Assembly: GCA_910578425.1 (NCBI GenBank)
Contig: CAJTQX010000004.1
Span: forward strand, 1 to 64,000
Origin: an uncultured Anaerotignum sp.
GTDB lineage: Bacteria > Bacillota > Clostridia > Lachnospirales > Anaerotignaceae
DNA length: 64,000 bases
Direction: 5' to 3'
Shown here: piece by piece, positions 31,416 to 40,873 of the stretch
Position numbering within the stretch: position 1 is the stretch's first letter
How the letters are laid out: each line of letters opens with the position of its first letter
Program-made: the position numbers and the translations under genes
Notes under the pieces: generated by a model
The model's input: the letters and a program-made list of their open reading frames with translations, nothing else
Told to the model about the DNA's origin: nothing
Database searches by the model: none

Positions 31416-31637
31416 ATGGAACAGATACGAATACAAACGGATTTTATTAAGCTCCAGCAGGCTCTGAAACTGGCCGGGCTGGTCGATCAGGGCTCTGATG
31501 TGAAAATTTACCTTGCGGAGGGCATGGTGACTGTGAACGGGCAGACTGTATCCGAACGCGGAAAGAAACTGCGTCATGGGGACGTGGCGGAAGTGAAAGG
31601 AATTGGGAAGGTGGAAGTTCTGGCAGAAGGAGAATAG
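31416..31637 (+). CDS. yaaA: S4-domain RNA-binding protein YaaA/RlbA
   Basis: 73 residues, an S4 fold: FIKLQQALKLAGLVDQGSDVKIYLAEGMVTVNGQ then SERGKKLRHGDVAEV in pattern. This small protein sits between dnaN and recF in most Firmicutes. It probably binds rRNA or tRNA and is linked to ribosome assembly, though the function is not settled. Starts 15 bases after dnaN in the same transcript. Confidence 0.93.
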   Translation: MEQIRIQTDFIKLQQALKLAGLVDQGSDVKIYLAEGMVTVNGQTVSERGKKLRHGDVAEVKGIGKVEVLAEGE

Positions 31638-31740
31638 AAAGATGTGGCGAGGGGTTATGGGATTGCTTTGGTAAGGTTTCAGAATATGGAAACGAAACGG
31701 GCGGCATCTTTATAGACTCTCACACTTTCTATAATCTCCT

Positions 31741-31827
31741 CCCCGGCACGCGAATGCGTGCCGAAAACGGGTCAGGGGCGGAAAGCCCTTGCAGGGGTGT
31801 TGGGGACGGCGTCCCCAAGGTCTTTGA
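31741..31827. repeat. Palindromic intergenic repeat, copy 7 (before recF)
   Basis: Right-half copy: centre CGGCACGCGAATGCGTGCCG, GGGTCAGGGGCGGAAAGCCC, then GGGGACGGCGTCCCCAAGGT. It ends 29 bases before the recF ATG. Confidence 0.7.
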
Positions 31828-31856
31828 GGTCTTTAATCTTCAAGAAGGTGATGGCA

Positions 31857-32975
31857 ATGCGAATCACGGAGGTTTCTTTGCAGGGCTTCCGCAATATCTC
31901 ACAGCTGCATCTGGTACCATCAGATGGTATTAATATCATCTGCGGCAGCAACGCACAAGGGAAAACCAATTTTTTGGAATCCCTTTATTTTTGCGCTGTG
32001 GCCCGTTCCATGCGGGGCAAGAGCGATCAGCAGCTGATTGCCTTCGACAGAGCGGAAAGCCATATCCGCCTTTCTGTGCGCCGCAGCCAGCGAATCGACC
32101 GCATTGACGTGCATTTGAAGCGTGAGGAAAAAACAGGGCGCGGGCATGGCAAAGGCGTTGCGGTGAACGGCGTCCCTCTGCGCAGATTGGGGGAATTGTT
32201 TGGCACACTGTATGCAGTTGTGTTTTCTCCGGAGGATCTTTCACTTGTCAAGGACGGCCCAGCCGAACGCCGCCGCTTTCTGGATATGGAGCTTTGCCAG
32301 ATGAGCAGGGTGTATTATTATGATTTGCAGCAGTACACCCGCATTCTGCGCCAGAGGAATAACCTGTTGAAAGGCATACAGAAAAAACCCGCGCTGGAAG
32401 AAACGCTTTTTGTTTGGGACGGGCAGCTTGCAGATTATGGAGAACGCATTATTGCTGCAAGAGCGCGTTTTTTGGAACGCATGGACGGACTTGCGGCGGA
32501 AAAGCTGCGGCAACTGACGGGCGGGCAGGACAGCCTGAAAACGGCATACCATCCCAATTGTGCCGCGGGGCTTTTGGCGGAACGGCTGCTGAAAAACAGG
32601 GAACGCGATATTTATATGGGATCAACGCAGTGCGGACCACACAAGGACGACATCCTGTTTAGCATTGACGGGCGGGAGGTCAAGGCTTATGGTTCGCAGG
32701 GGCAGCAGAGAACGGTCGCGCTTGCGGCAAGGCTTGCGGAGATTGAACTGATACGCGCGGAAACAGGGGAGGAGCCTGTGCTTCTGCTGGATGATGTTTT
32801 TTCCGAACTGGATGAGCGGCGGCAGAAGTTCCTGCTGGAGAGCATTGAACAGGAAGGTTTGCAGGCGTTCCTGACCTGTACGGGAATTGAGGATTCTCTG
32901 CGGCGGTATGTGGACGGGGGGAATCTGTTTTATGTGGAGGATGGAAGGATATGCGCTGGGGGCTCTGCGCCCTGA
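31857..32975 (+). CDS. recF: DNA replication and repair protein RecF
   Basis: 372 residues. SMC-like ATPase: GSNAQGKTN (Walker A, about 30-38), AYGSQGQQRTVALAARLAE (signature) and PVLLLDDVFSELDERRQ (Walker B and D-loop). It binds gapped DNA and helps load RecA with RecO/RecR. The second of two close ATGs was chosen because AAGG is eight bases upstream. Fourth gene of the dnaA-dnaN-yaaA-recF set; gyrB, which often follows, is here 25 kb away. Confidence 0.96.
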   Translation: MRITEVSLQGFRNISQLHLVPSDGINIICGSNAQGKTNFLESLYFCAVARSMRGKSDQQLIAFDRAESHIRLSVRRSQRIDRIDVHLKREEKTGRGHGKGVAVNGVPLRRLGELFGTLYAVVFSPEDLSLVKDGPAERRRFLDMELCQMSRVYYYDLQQYTRILRQRNNLLKGIQKKPALEETLFVWDGQLADYGERIIAARARFLERMDGLAAEKLRQLTGGQDSLKTAYHPNCAAGLLAERLLKNRERDIYMGSTQCGPHKDDILFSIDGREVKAYGSQGQQRTVALAARLAEIELIRAETGEEPVLLLDDVFSELDERRQKFLLESIEQEGLQAFLTCTGIEDSLRRYVDGGNLFYVEDGRICAGGSAP

Positions 32976-33411
32976 GCTTTTTGGGATATCCTCTGGAATA
33001 TCTGGAAATCAGTTTTTTTGAAAAGGTATGAGGAATGAAAAAATTTGCTTCGTGGATGAAAGAGTATTTCCGGTCCGCGAAGCCTTTTTTATGCATAAAA
33101 TCTATGGAAAAATATTTGCTCCGGCGGCTCTGACATTGTGGGGAAAGACATACGCAATGTCCGCCTGCCCTTATTTTTTCGGAAAGAACTGCAAAAATCC
33201 GCAGGGAGGTGTTATTTTTATCCCTGTTTATGACGATATATACAATGAGAATTGAAAAAATGAGAAAAATGCTCTGTGCAAGGCGGCTTGATTTCTGAAA
33301 ACAGATGGCTCTGTATGGATGGTTCCATAGGATTGGATTCTAAAGTCAAACGCCTGAGGCTGTTGTCAGGGAAATTTTCTCTGACAATATCCAAAATGTG
33401 AGGTGATCTAT
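32976..33411. other. Intergenic region between recF and flgM
   Basis: Holds a terminator (33047-33090) and a TTGTCAG/CTGACAA stem (33364-33388). A 75-codon frame at 33028-33255 runs through the terminator and has no site, so it is not called. I find no clear sigma-D promoter for the flagellar operon here. Confidence 0.5.
33047..33090 (+). terminator. recF operon terminator
   Basis: GCTTCGTGGA and TCCGCGAAGC arms (one G-U pair) followed by CTTTTTT. Confidence 0.8.
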
Positions 33412-33711
33412 ATGAAAATATACAGCGGCAGAAATTTTATGAACCGTCTGAGCAGTCCGTCAAGGCTGGAAAGCCACGCGCCTGCGGGTAACGCATCGAA
33501 AAAGATTTCCAGAAATTTCGATGAAATTACCATTCATTCCAAAAATACGCCTGACGAAATGACTTTCGCCCGGGAATTATCCAAAAAAGTGATGAAAGAG
33601 GCTTCCGCAGCTTCTGACCCGCAGAAGGTAGAAGAAATTCGGACACAGGTGCAGGATGGCAGTTATCATATCATGATTGATGAAATCGCAAAAAAAATGC
33701 TTTTGGGCTGA
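33412..33711 (+). CDS. flgM: Anti-sigma-28 factor FlgM
   Basis: 99 residues. The C-terminal half, FDEITIHSKNTPDEMTFARELSKKVMKEA then KVEEIRTQVQDGSYHI, is the sigma-28-binding region of FlgM; the N-terminus is low-complexity as usual. FlgM blocks the flagellar sigma factor until the hook is complete. AGGTG precedes the ATG by six bases; a GTG nine bases earlier is less likely. First gene of flgM-flgN-flgK-flgL-yviE-fliW-csrA, the B. subtilis order. Confidence 0.92.
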   Translation: MKIYSGRNFMNRLSSPSRLESHAPAGNASKKISRNFDEITIHSKNTPDEMTFARELSKKVMKEASAASDPQKVEEIRTQVQDGSYHIMIDEIAKKMLLG

Positions 33712-33746
33712 TTCAGCCAGGCATGAACAGAGAAAGGACTCCTGAT

Positions 33747-34223
33747 ATGAATCATACAGAAGAACTTCAAAAAAACCTGATGGACACCTGTGTGTTCCTG
33801 AAGGATATTACAGCGGTGGAAAAGGAAAAGCTGGACGCCGCACTGAAAAACAACGTGCTGATTCTGGAGGAATGCATCAAAAAAGAACAGGCCCTTGTGA
33901 TGCGCTCGCGCGGGCTTGACCAGAAACGGCAGAACATTCAGAAAGCTATGGGGGCGGAACAGCTGACGCTCAAGCAGATTGTTGAGGGAGCTACACCGGA
34001 AAGAAAAGCGATCCTCCTGCCAATTTATCAGGAAATGACGGCCGCGCTGGAGGAATACAGAAATGTTTACGAGGGCGCGAAAACAGCCATAGAGGTGAAT
34101 CTGCACCGTATCAGCAAGGGGCTGGAAGGCTTGACGGGGAAACCCGCAGAGGCAGACACGGTTTATTCCGACCACGGGGAAAAAGTGGAAAAACCGCGGA
34201 CGTTTACCAGCCGCAGAGTATAA
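33747..34223 (+). CDS. flgN: Flagellar export chaperone FlgN
   Basis: 158 residues, almost all helical (MNHTEELQKNLMDTCVFLKD, LEECIKKEQALVMRSRGLDQKRQ), as in FlgN, the chaperone for FlgK and FlgL during export. Position between flgM and flgK is the best evidence. The second ATG was chosen because AAAGGA lies eight bases before it. Sequence conservation in this family is low, so the call leans on synteny. Confidence 0.85.
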   Translation: MNHTEELQKNLMDTCVFLKDITAVEKEKLDAALKNNVLILEECIKKEQALVMRSRGLDQKRQNIQKAMGAEQLTLKQIVEGATPERKAILLPIYQEMTAALEEYRNVYEGAKTAIEVNLHRISKGLEGLTGKPAEADTVYSDHGEKVEKPRTFTSRRV

Positions 34224-34265
34224 CCCGATAATCATTTTATATTAGGAAAAACGAGGTGTTTTAAT

Positions 34266-37200
34266 ATGATAAGTTCTACATTCGGCGGATATATGATTGC
34301 AAAACTGGGGCTTTCTGCTGCTCAGCATGGCCTTCATCTGACAGGACAGAACCTGACGAACGCAGGCACGCCTGGCTATACCAGACAGGTTTTGGATCAG
34401 GTCAGCATCAACTACGGCGGAAGCAACCGTTATGCTTCCAGATATAACGTAAATATTGGTAACGGCGTGCTTGTAAAAGGCACTTCCCAGCTGCGCGATC
34501 CTTTCCTTGATCTGCGCTACCGCAATGAGGTTGCGCATTATTCGGAGCAGGGCGTTAAGCTGGATGTTCTGAATGATCTGCGCGATATTCTGGACGAAGT
34601 AAAGAATGCCGGTGATGATTCCCTTGGCGATGGCGGTATCTTCAACCAGATTGGCGATATCATTGAGAAATTTGAAAAATATACCTCTGAAATTGGCAGT
34701 AAGGAATTTGACTCTATGGTAAAAGCTTCCTGCCAGTCTTTGGTGACGCTGTTCAACAGCTACAGCAAACGGATAGAAGAAGTTGAAACAAATCTGAATT
34801 TTGACATGGAAAATGCGTATATTCCTGACGTCAATTCGATATTGAAAAGTATCCAGGATTTGAACAAAAGCATTCGCAACAGCGAAGTTATCGGTCAGAG
34901 CGCGCTGGAGCTGAAGGACGAGAGAAATCTGCTGATTGACCAGCTTTCCAATTACATGAAAATCAATGTAACCTATAAGCCTGTCAGCCTTTCTCCGTCA
35001 ACGGTGATTGACGAACTGCATATTTCCATGGTAGGCAGGGACGGGCAGAATTATGAATTGATTGCAGATGAACAGCGCAGGGAATTTATACTTTCTAAAG
35101 ATGGAGACAAGACCAATGTTGGCCTTGGCCCGCTCAGCCCTATCGACCAGGAACTGGTTTCCAATCTGAATACGGCACAGTCTGCACTGGAAAGGGCGCA
35201 GAATGTCTTTGATAACCGGAATGAAACTTTTGCAGACGCTTACAATGAATTTGCTGATGTAAAGGAACACTGGGAAAATCTTGCAAAGGAACTGGAACAG
35301 CTGCGTACAGAGCTGGGCGACCCTGATGACATAAATAAAGACGGCACCGCATTGTATAAGGCAATGCAGGATGCAACGGCTGCACATTGGGAGGCTCTGC
35401 TCGAATATGAGGGGAAGGACCCGGCAGACAGAACAGAACAAGAACTGAAAGATCTGATTGCGCTGAGGGACGCCAAAGATGCAGCAGTACATGAATATAA
35501 TACAAAAAAATCTGAGATACGGGCGAAGGAGCGCGAAATAGAGAAGTATCAGGAAACATATGACGCTTCCAGGCAGAAATACAGCAAGGCACTGGCAAAT
35601 CTGGATACGAACCCTTTGACAAACGGTCAGCTGCTGGACAAAAATAACAATCCACTGAAAGATAAGGCTAACAATGACATTACAACAGACCTGCTGACAA
35701 ACGCTGCGTTAGCAGGGCAGAACCTGGCGCAGAATAATCTGGACGAGGCGAAGGATAAGGTGCAGAAGGCACTGGACGCGCTGGCACAGTCCGAAGCAAA
35801 GGGCGCGGCGGTGGAATCTGTAAACGAGCTGCTGACGGACGGTATACTCAAGGGCGCGCTGGAAATGCTGAACTATTCCGCGGAATACGACGATCCTCCC
35901 AATACCATCCGCGGTATCGGCTATTACAAAAATATGCTGGATACGCTCGCTAATAAATTTGCAGAGGCGATGAATCAGGCGAATAACCCGTATGAGTTTA
36001 CGGTGCAGAAAACAGGGACAGATAAAGACGGAAATTCTTACCTGCTTTACACCAACTACGATTATAACGAAGACAGCAAGACGTATACGTATAACGGGAA
36101 GCTTGATATTGATACAAACGGTTCATTAGTATATGACCCGAAGGATACGGATAAGAAAAATCCTCTGGACGTAAATGGTAAACCGATTTATCAGCTGGAT
36201 GCAAAAGGCAACCCGATTTATGATAAGGATAAAAACGGGCAGACCATTTACATTAACGTTACAGATGAAAAAGGTAACACTGTTTATGAGATGGAGCCGG
36301 ACGGACAGGGCGGTTTTCAGCAGAAAGAACAAGTTAAACGAGACGAAAACGGCAATATTGTTTATAAAACAGACCCGAAAAATCCGGATAAACTGTGGGA
36401 AAGACCCAAATTTGAGGCGGATGGCGTTACTCCTGTTATGAAGCAGATATATGAACAGGCTGTTGACGACCAGGGAAATCTACGCTTTGATGATAAAGGC
36501 AATCCCATTATGATTCCTGCTTACAAAAAAGACGCTAATGGCCAGTATGAATTAGATGCCAACGGCAATAAGATTCCATTGATGGAGCAGGTAACGGAAT
36601 TGGTACCGGATACAGAGCCTATCCCGCTGAAGATTCCTGCACCGAAGAAGGAAGCTGATATGGAAACCGTCAAAAACGAGGACGGTACAGCGGAACGCCA
36701 TGACCTCTTTAAGAGCCGTGACGGCGGCAAGATTACGGCGGGCACAATCGACCTTGCGGACGGCTGGGTTGATAATTCCTACGGCATTACGACCGCACTG
36801 AACGAAAATGATCCGAGCGGCAACAACACAAACGTACTGCACTTTATCAATATGCTGAACGGCAAGCTGAATTACAAGGCGGACGTTGACCTGATGGATC
36901 AGATTCAGATTGACTTTAATACAACCGGTCCTGCATCGAAAGAGCCAAACCTTACCGGCCTGAAAGAAGGCGACACTGTCACGATTGACGGGAAAACATA
37001 TACCTACACGAAGGGCGCGACGGGCGAAAGCGGAAATGAATTTTCTGATTTTGACACGCTGAAAAAAGCGGCGTCGAAAAACGGCGTTGAACTGACGCAG
37101 GACGCGGACGGTGTATTGAGCGCGACCACAACGAACCAGACATTCCGGCCGTATGACGTGCAGGTGAAGGGCGAGACAATCAGCAGTTTTGCGAATATCA

Positions 37201-38093
37201 AGCCGGAAAGCATGAAATATGGCGATACCATCACCATTGACGGCAATACGTTTACGTATAAACCGGCGACAGATGCATTAGGCAATCCTGTCGCAGACCC
37301 TGATAAAGGCGAATTTTCCGATATGGACAGCCTGATGAAAGTGGCTGCGGATAAGAATATTGAGATTACAGCAGATGGCTCGACTCCGCCGAGGATTACT
37401 GGCATAGAGAAAACAGTGGGCAAAGATGTTGCTGTTTCCGTTGACAAGGAACCCGGCATTGGCAGCATGGTAACAGGGAACACCATTACAATCGGCGACC
37501 CGAATTCCAGCGACTCCAAGACGTTTACATTCGTTGACCCTGCCGAGGTGGAAACAGCAGCAAATGGTGGAGCGGATGTTACTTTCAATGGGGTAACATT
37601 CACATATGTGACGCCTGACCCGACAGCGACCCCGCCTGTTGTGGCAGACCCCGAAAAGGGAGAATTCAGCGATTTGGATACATTGAAAGCTGCCATGGCG
37701 GAAAAACAGATGTTCAGTGACGCGCAGGGACTTCAGGACGCGGCGGCAAAACAAAGCCTGACGGTTTATGTTGACCCGAAAACAAACCAGATTACATCGG
37801 CAACAAAGCCCGGCTCTAAGATATTTGACGGTACATTTGAGGAATATTATGTCAGCCTTGACGCAACGCTGGGGCTTGACATCAAACATACAACGGAAAA
37901 AGCTGACAACTACGGGATGCTTGCGGGCAGCATTGCTGACGAACGTGAAGCGGCGACAGGCGTAAGCCACGATGAGGAGGCAATGAACCTCATGCGGTAC
38001 CAGCAGTCTTATGTGGCGGCTTCGAGAATGATGACAACGATGGATCAGGTGCTGGAAATCCTGCTGACACAGACCGGTATGGTTGGCCGGTAA
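34266..38093 (+). CDS. flgK: Giant flagellar hook-associated protein FlgK
   Basis: 1275 residues; FlgK is usually 450-650. The N-terminus (STFGGYMIAKLGLSAAQHGL, TGQNLTNAGTPGYTRQ) and C-terminus (EEAMNLMRYQQSYVAASRMM...VLEILLT) are canonical rod/D0-D1 segments. Three insertions enlarge it: a charged coiled-coil block (about 300-520), an Asp/Asn-rich block with repeated D-x-GN-x-IY turns (about 600-790), and a block of three similar beta units (about 890-1180), each with G(D/N)T(V/I)TI(D/G)...FT(Y/F) and EFSD(F/M/L)D(T/S)L. FITC-like canonical text LFKSRDGGKITAG (about 815) lies between. It joins hook and filament and is exported unfolded with FlgN. Confidence 0.93.
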   Translation: MISSTFGGYMIAKLGLSAAQHGLHLTGQNLTNAGTPGYTRQVLDQVSINYGGSNRYASRYNVNIGNGVLVKGTSQLRDPFLDLRYRNEVAHYSEQGVKLDVLNDLRDILDEVKNAGDDSLGDGGIFNQIGDIIEKFEKYTSEIGSKEFDSMVKASCQSLVTLFNSYSKRIEEVETNLNFDMENAYIPDVNSILKSIQDLNKSIRNSEVIGQSALELKDERNLLIDQLSNYMKINVTYKPVSLSPSTVIDELHISMVGRDGQNYELIADEQRREFILSKDGDKTNVGLGPLSPIDQELVSNLNTAQSALERAQNVFDNRNETFADAYNEFADVKEHWENLAKELEQLRTELGDPDDINKDGTALYKAMQDATAAHWEALLEYEGKDPADRTEQELKDLIALRDAKDAAVHEYNTKKSEIRAKEREIEKYQETYDASRQKYSKALANLDTNPLTNGQLLDKNNNPLKDKANNDITTDLLTNAALAGQNLAQNNLDEAKDKVQKALDALAQSEAKGAAVESVNELLTDGILKGALEMLNYSAEYDDPPNTIRGIGYYKNMLDTLANKFAEAMNQANNPYEFTVQKTGTDKDGNSYLLYTNYDYNEDSKTYTYNGKLDIDTNGSLVYDPKDTDKKNPLDVNGKPIYQLDAKGNPIYDKDKNGQTIYINVTDEKGNTVYEMEPDGQGGFQQKEQVKRDENGNIVYKTDPKNPDKLWERPKFEADGVTPVMKQIYEQAVDDQGNLRFDDKGNPIMIPAYKKDANGQYELDANGNKIPLMEQVTELVPDTEPIPLKIPAPKKEADMETVKNEDGTAERHDLFKSRDGGKITAGTIDLADGWVDNSYGITTALNENDPSGNNTNVLHFINMLNGKLNYKADVDLMDQIQIDFNTTGPASKEPNLTGLKEGDTVTIDGKTYTYTKGATGESGNEFSDFDTLKKAASKNGVELTQDADGVLSATTTNQTFRPYDVQVKGETISSFANIKPESMKYGDTITIDGNTFTYKPATDALGNPVADPDKGEFSDMDSLMKVAADKNIEITADGSTPPRITGIEKTVGKDVAVSVDKEPGIGSMVTGNTITIGDPNSSDSKTFTFVDPAEVETAANGGADVTFNGVTFTYVTPDPTATPPVVADPEKGEFSDLDTLKAAMAEKQMFSDAQGLQDAAAKQSLTVYVDPKTNQITSATKPGSKIFDGTFEEYYVSLDATLGLDIKHTTEKADNYGMLAGSIADEREAATGVSHDEEAMNLMRYQQSYVAASRMMTTMDQVLEILLTQTGMVGR

Positions 38094-38143
38094 TCGGGGT
38101 ACGGAAGGATAAACAAACAGGCCGAAAGGCTCACAGGCTGGTA

Positions 38144-38165
38144 TCCGGCGGACAAAACCGCCGGA
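38144..38165 (+). repeat. Stem-loop in the flgK-flgL gap
   Basis: TCCGGCGG and CCGCCGGA arms with a six-base loop; no T run follows. Adjacent CAGGC repeats make the 150-base gap look structured. Confidence 0.4.
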
Positions 38166-38243
38166 GCACCGCCTGAACAGGCATAACCTCAGGGGAATGC
38201 CGAAGGGGGGAATACAAACCCTATTTTTGAAGGAGGAAAACGT

Positions 38244-39272
38244 ATGCGTATTACAAACAAAGCCATTATGGATCATTATAACCGCGGTCTGAATAAATCT
38301 CTGAACAGATACGCAAAAGCACAGGACCGTGTTTTGACAGGACGCAATTTTAACGAGGTTTCCGAGGACCCTGCTTCCGCTGTGCGGGCGTTCCGGCTGC
38401 GGGCTCAGTTCCGTAAGAACGCGGGGCAGATGGAAATGAATGAAGAAACACTTTCCCGTGTTGTTGAGCTGGAAAGTGCGACTTTGCAGATTTCTAAAAT
38501 TTTGACGGAAACGATTAACCCTGATTCCCTGAAATCTGTAAACGGTACAAACTGGAACCAAAGTACGCGGAATACGTATGCCGCTACCCTGCGCGGTATG
38601 CAGCAGTCCCTTGTGCTTGCCGCGAATACACAGATCAACGGACAATTTCTGTTCGGCGGTGAGGAAACGCACGAAGTGCCTTTTGTGCTTTCTGATGACG
38701 GAAAAACGCTGACCTATCGCGGAATTGACGTAAACAGCTGCGACCCTGCGGATTTGGAGAAGCTGAAGGAGTTTTCCAAAGAAACGGTATATGTTGACCT
38801 TGGCTTTGGTCTGGAAGAAACAACGGAGGGCACAGCGGACGGCAAGCCTGAAATTATCAATACCAGCGCATTCAATACGTCTTATCCCGGCATCAATTTC
38901 CTTGGCTACGGCCCTGGTGAGGATGGCATGAGCGACAACATCGTTGTACTGCTGGGGCAGATGGCCAGTGAACTGGAATCTCCGGATTTTGACCATAAAA
39001 AACTGGATGGAATGATCAATAAATTTCAGGATGAAATGAAGGGATTTATTGATTCACAGACAAAGCTGGATACAGACGCGGAATTCCTGCGTACGAATAT
39101 GAAGAGGCTGGAAACCTACAACGATACATTGAATGAGCGTATTGTTTCTGTGGAAAGAGTAGATATGGAGGAAGCAATTTCTACTTATATCTACCAGCAG
39201 TACTGCTACAATGCGGCGCTTAAGGTTGGGACGAATATTCTTTCCCAGTCCCTTCTGGACTTTATGAGATAA
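38244..39272 (+). CDS. flgL: Flagellar hook-associated protein FlgL
   Basis: 342 residues. Flagellin-like N-terminus (MRITNKAIMDHYNRGLNKSL, LTGRNFNEVSEDPASAVRAF, the usual 'S-G..i..psDdP.' region) and C-terminal helical segment ending SQSLLDFMR. QINGQFLFGGEETHEVPF is the characteristic FlgL motif. It forms the junction between FlgK and the flagellin filament. AAGGAGG precedes the ATG. Ordinary length, unlike its neighbour FlgK. Confidence 0.95.
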   Translation: MRITNKAIMDHYNRGLNKSLNRYAKAQDRVLTGRNFNEVSEDPASAVRAFRLRAQFRKNAGQMEMNEETLSRVVELESATLQISKILTETINPDSLKSVNGTNWNQSTRNTYAATLRGMQQSLVLAANTQINGQFLFGGEETHEVPFVLSDDGKTLTYRGIDVNSCDPADLEKLKEFSKETVYVDLGFGLEETTEGTADGKPEIINTSAFNTSYPGINFLGYGPGEDGMSDNIVVLLGQMASELESPDFDHKKLDGMINKFQDEMKGFIDSQTKLDTDAEFLRTNMKRLETYNDTLNERIVSVERVDMEEAISTYIYQQYCYNAALKVGTNILSQSLLDFMR

Positions 39273-39299
39273 CAGAAGCAATCAAACAGAAAGCAGACT

Positions 39300-39330
39300 C
39301 CTATAACCGCGCCAAACGCGCGGTTATAGG
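39300..39330. repeat. Perfect hairpin after flgL
   Basis: CCTATAACCGCGC and its complement around a five-base loop, without a T run. It may protect or process the mRNA rather than end it. Confidence 0.5.
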
Positions 39331-39464
39331 TGGATTTGAGGAAAATTAAGATTTTATTTGAAAATTTTAATATAATATGTTATATTGTGTATGGACACAA
39401 CAGGGGTATGGGGAAGGAATCCCCAACAGGTATGAGGCAAAAAAATTTTTGCGGAGGTGTATGT

Positions 39465-40079
39465 ATGGAGCAGTTGTTGAAAATTACGAATATTCCCATA
39501 GCATTTGAAATGAACATACAGCACGCGAAGCTGGAATATAAGCACGGCTCCGCTGACCTTGAGATTTCCAGAGATAAGGGCGGTCTGCGAATCAAGAGCA
39601 GCCCGATTAAACTGAATCTGGATACTTTTGAAGCAAGGGATTCTATCCGCCCGGCCAGCACGGGGAGTTCTATCCGCCGCTATGCCCAGCAGGGCAAAAC
39701 TGCGGCCTATGAAGCTACGGCGACGTATTCCAGCGAAGGGCATTTGCTGTTGAATGCGAAATTTGGCGATGATGTGCTGGGGCAGATTATTAAAAATCAC
39801 ACTGACCAGTTTATGGGTATGGACGATATTGGGATTGATTTTATTCCGAAGGGCGGGGTTGAGATTACGCCCAGCGGCGGAGACCTTACGATTGATTACC
39901 AGCTGGACAAAATGAATTTTGACTGGCAGGTACAGAAAGGCACATTCGAATTTATTCCCGGGGATATTGAAATTTCTATTTCGCAGATGCCGGATGTTCG
40001 GATTGAATACATTGGTGAACCGCTGTATGTGCCGCCCAGTGCCGCGCCCGGCTATGAGCCTATCGACGTGAAAGCGTGA
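39465..40079 (+). CDS. yviE: DUF6470 (YviE-like) protein
   Basis: 204 residues, beta-rich, with PIAFEMNIQHAKLEYKHG near the start and QMPDVRIEYIGEPLYVPPSA near the end, matching YviE/DUF6470 in pattern. In B. subtilis yviE lies between flgL and fliW, as here. Function unknown; the location implies a link to late flagellar assembly or its control. GGAGG lies seven bases before the ATG. Its stop overlaps the region before fliW. Confidence 0.82.
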   Translation: MEQLLKITNIPIAFEMNIQHAKLEYKHGSADLEISRDKGGLRIKSSPIKLNLDTFEARDSIRPASTGSSIRRYAQQGKTAAYEATATYSSEGHLLLNAKFGDDVLGQIIKNHTDQFMGMDDIGIDFIPKGGVEITPSGGDLTIDYQLDKMNFDWQVQKGTFEFIPGDIEISISQMPDVRIEYIGEPLYVPPSAAPGYEPIDVKA

Positions 40080-40093
40080 ACAGGAGTGAAAAC

Positions 40094-40537
40094 ATGGAAA
40101 TCAATACGAAGTATTTTGGTGCGATGCCGTACACTGAGGACGAAGTCATTACATTCCCTAAAGGAATTTTTGGTTTTGAAGAAAGCCGGCAGTTTATTCT
40201 GATTCGCTTTGAGGACGAGAATGGCGGGCTGCTTTGTTTACAGAACATCGAAAACGAACAGCTGGCGTTTGTAGTCATCAATCCATTCTGTTTTTTGCCG
40301 GAATATAAGCCTGTATTGGCGGAGGCTGATTTGAAATTTCTTTCGGCGGAATCCAGTGAGGAGCTTTTATTCTATAATATCTGCGTTTTAGATGAAGATA
40401 TTTCGAAAAGTTCTGTGAATCTGCGCTGTCCGCTGGCTGTCAATGCGGAAACGAAGCAGGCGATGCAGATTATTTTAGATGACGGTCAGTATGCGTTCAA
40501 GCAGCCGTTCCATGAATTTGCTGTAAAGGAGAAGTGA
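40094..40537 (+). CDS. fliW: Flagellar assembly factor FliW
   Basis: 147 residues: EDEVITFPKGIFGFEESRQFIL, FVVINPFCFLPEYKP and NLRCPLAVNAETKQAMQIIL are the FliW signatures. FliW binds either flagellin or CsrA; when flagellin is low it sequesters CsrA by an allosteric site and relieves repression of flagellin translation. CAGGAG lies seven bases before the ATG. csrA follows after six bases, so the regulatory pair is co-expressed. Confidence 0.95.
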   Translation: MEINTKYFGAMPYTEDEVITFPKGIFGFEESRQFILIRFEDENGGLLCLQNIENEQLAFVVINPFCFLPEYKPVLAEADLKFLSAESSEELLFYNICVLDEDISKSSVNLRCPLAVNAETKQAMQIILDDGQYAFKQPFHEFAVKEK

Positions 40538-40543
40538 GAAGAT

Positions 40544-40792
40544 ATGCTGATACTGCAAAGGAAAACGGGCGAAGCAATCCGTATTGGAGAAGAAATTACA
40601 ATCCGTATTTCTGAAATCGGTTCCGACCGAGTGAAGCTCGCGATTGACGCGCCGCGGGAGTATTCTATCGTGCGCGAAGAATTGATAACCGCAGCGGAAA
40701 TGAATAAACAATCGGCCGGGGCTTCTGTGGATATCAGCGTAATCAAAAATATGCTGCACAGCGCACCGGAGAATGCGGGGAATGAATCCTGA
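40544..40792 (+). CDS. csrA: Translational regulator CsrA
   Basis: 82 residues: MLILQRKTGEAIRIGEEITI then SDRVKLAIDAPREYSIVREEL in pattern, a standard CsrA with a somewhat extended C-terminal helix, the element through which FliW acts in Bacillus-type CsrA. It binds GGA motifs in leaders, notably of flagellin mRNA, and blocks ribosomes. Flagellin itself is not in this window. Last gene of the flagellar operon. Confidence 0.96.
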   Translation: MLILQRKTGEAIRIGEEITIRISEIGSDRVKLAIDAPREYSIVREELITAAEMNKQSAGASVDISVIKNMLHSAPENAGNES

Positions 40793-40829
40793 CGCACACC
40801 CCACGCAATAAATAACATAATAAATTAAT

Positions 40830-40864
40830 AAAAATCCCTGAAAGTATTTTTCAGGGATTTTTTG
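40830..40864. terminator. Bidirectional terminator between csrA and serS
   Basis: AAAATCCCTGAAA and complementary TTTCAGGGATTTT with T runs on both strands; convergent genes end at 40792 and 40874. Confidence 0.9.
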
Positions 40865-40873
40865 CGTGCAGGA

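Noticed and set aside
33028..33255. 75-codon frame after recF
   Set aside because: It runs through a strong terminator hairpin and lacks a ribosome site; position suggested RemB/DUF370 but the sequence does not match.
36960..37820. CRISPR-like or tandem DNA repeat array in flgK
   Set aside because: The repeats are protein-level, of unequal length and in frame; the DNA copies are too diverged and lack spacers.
37278..38996. 572-codon frame opposite flgK and flgL
   Set aside because: Crosses two real genes and their gap; rich in Cys/Arg/His as expected of an antisense frame.
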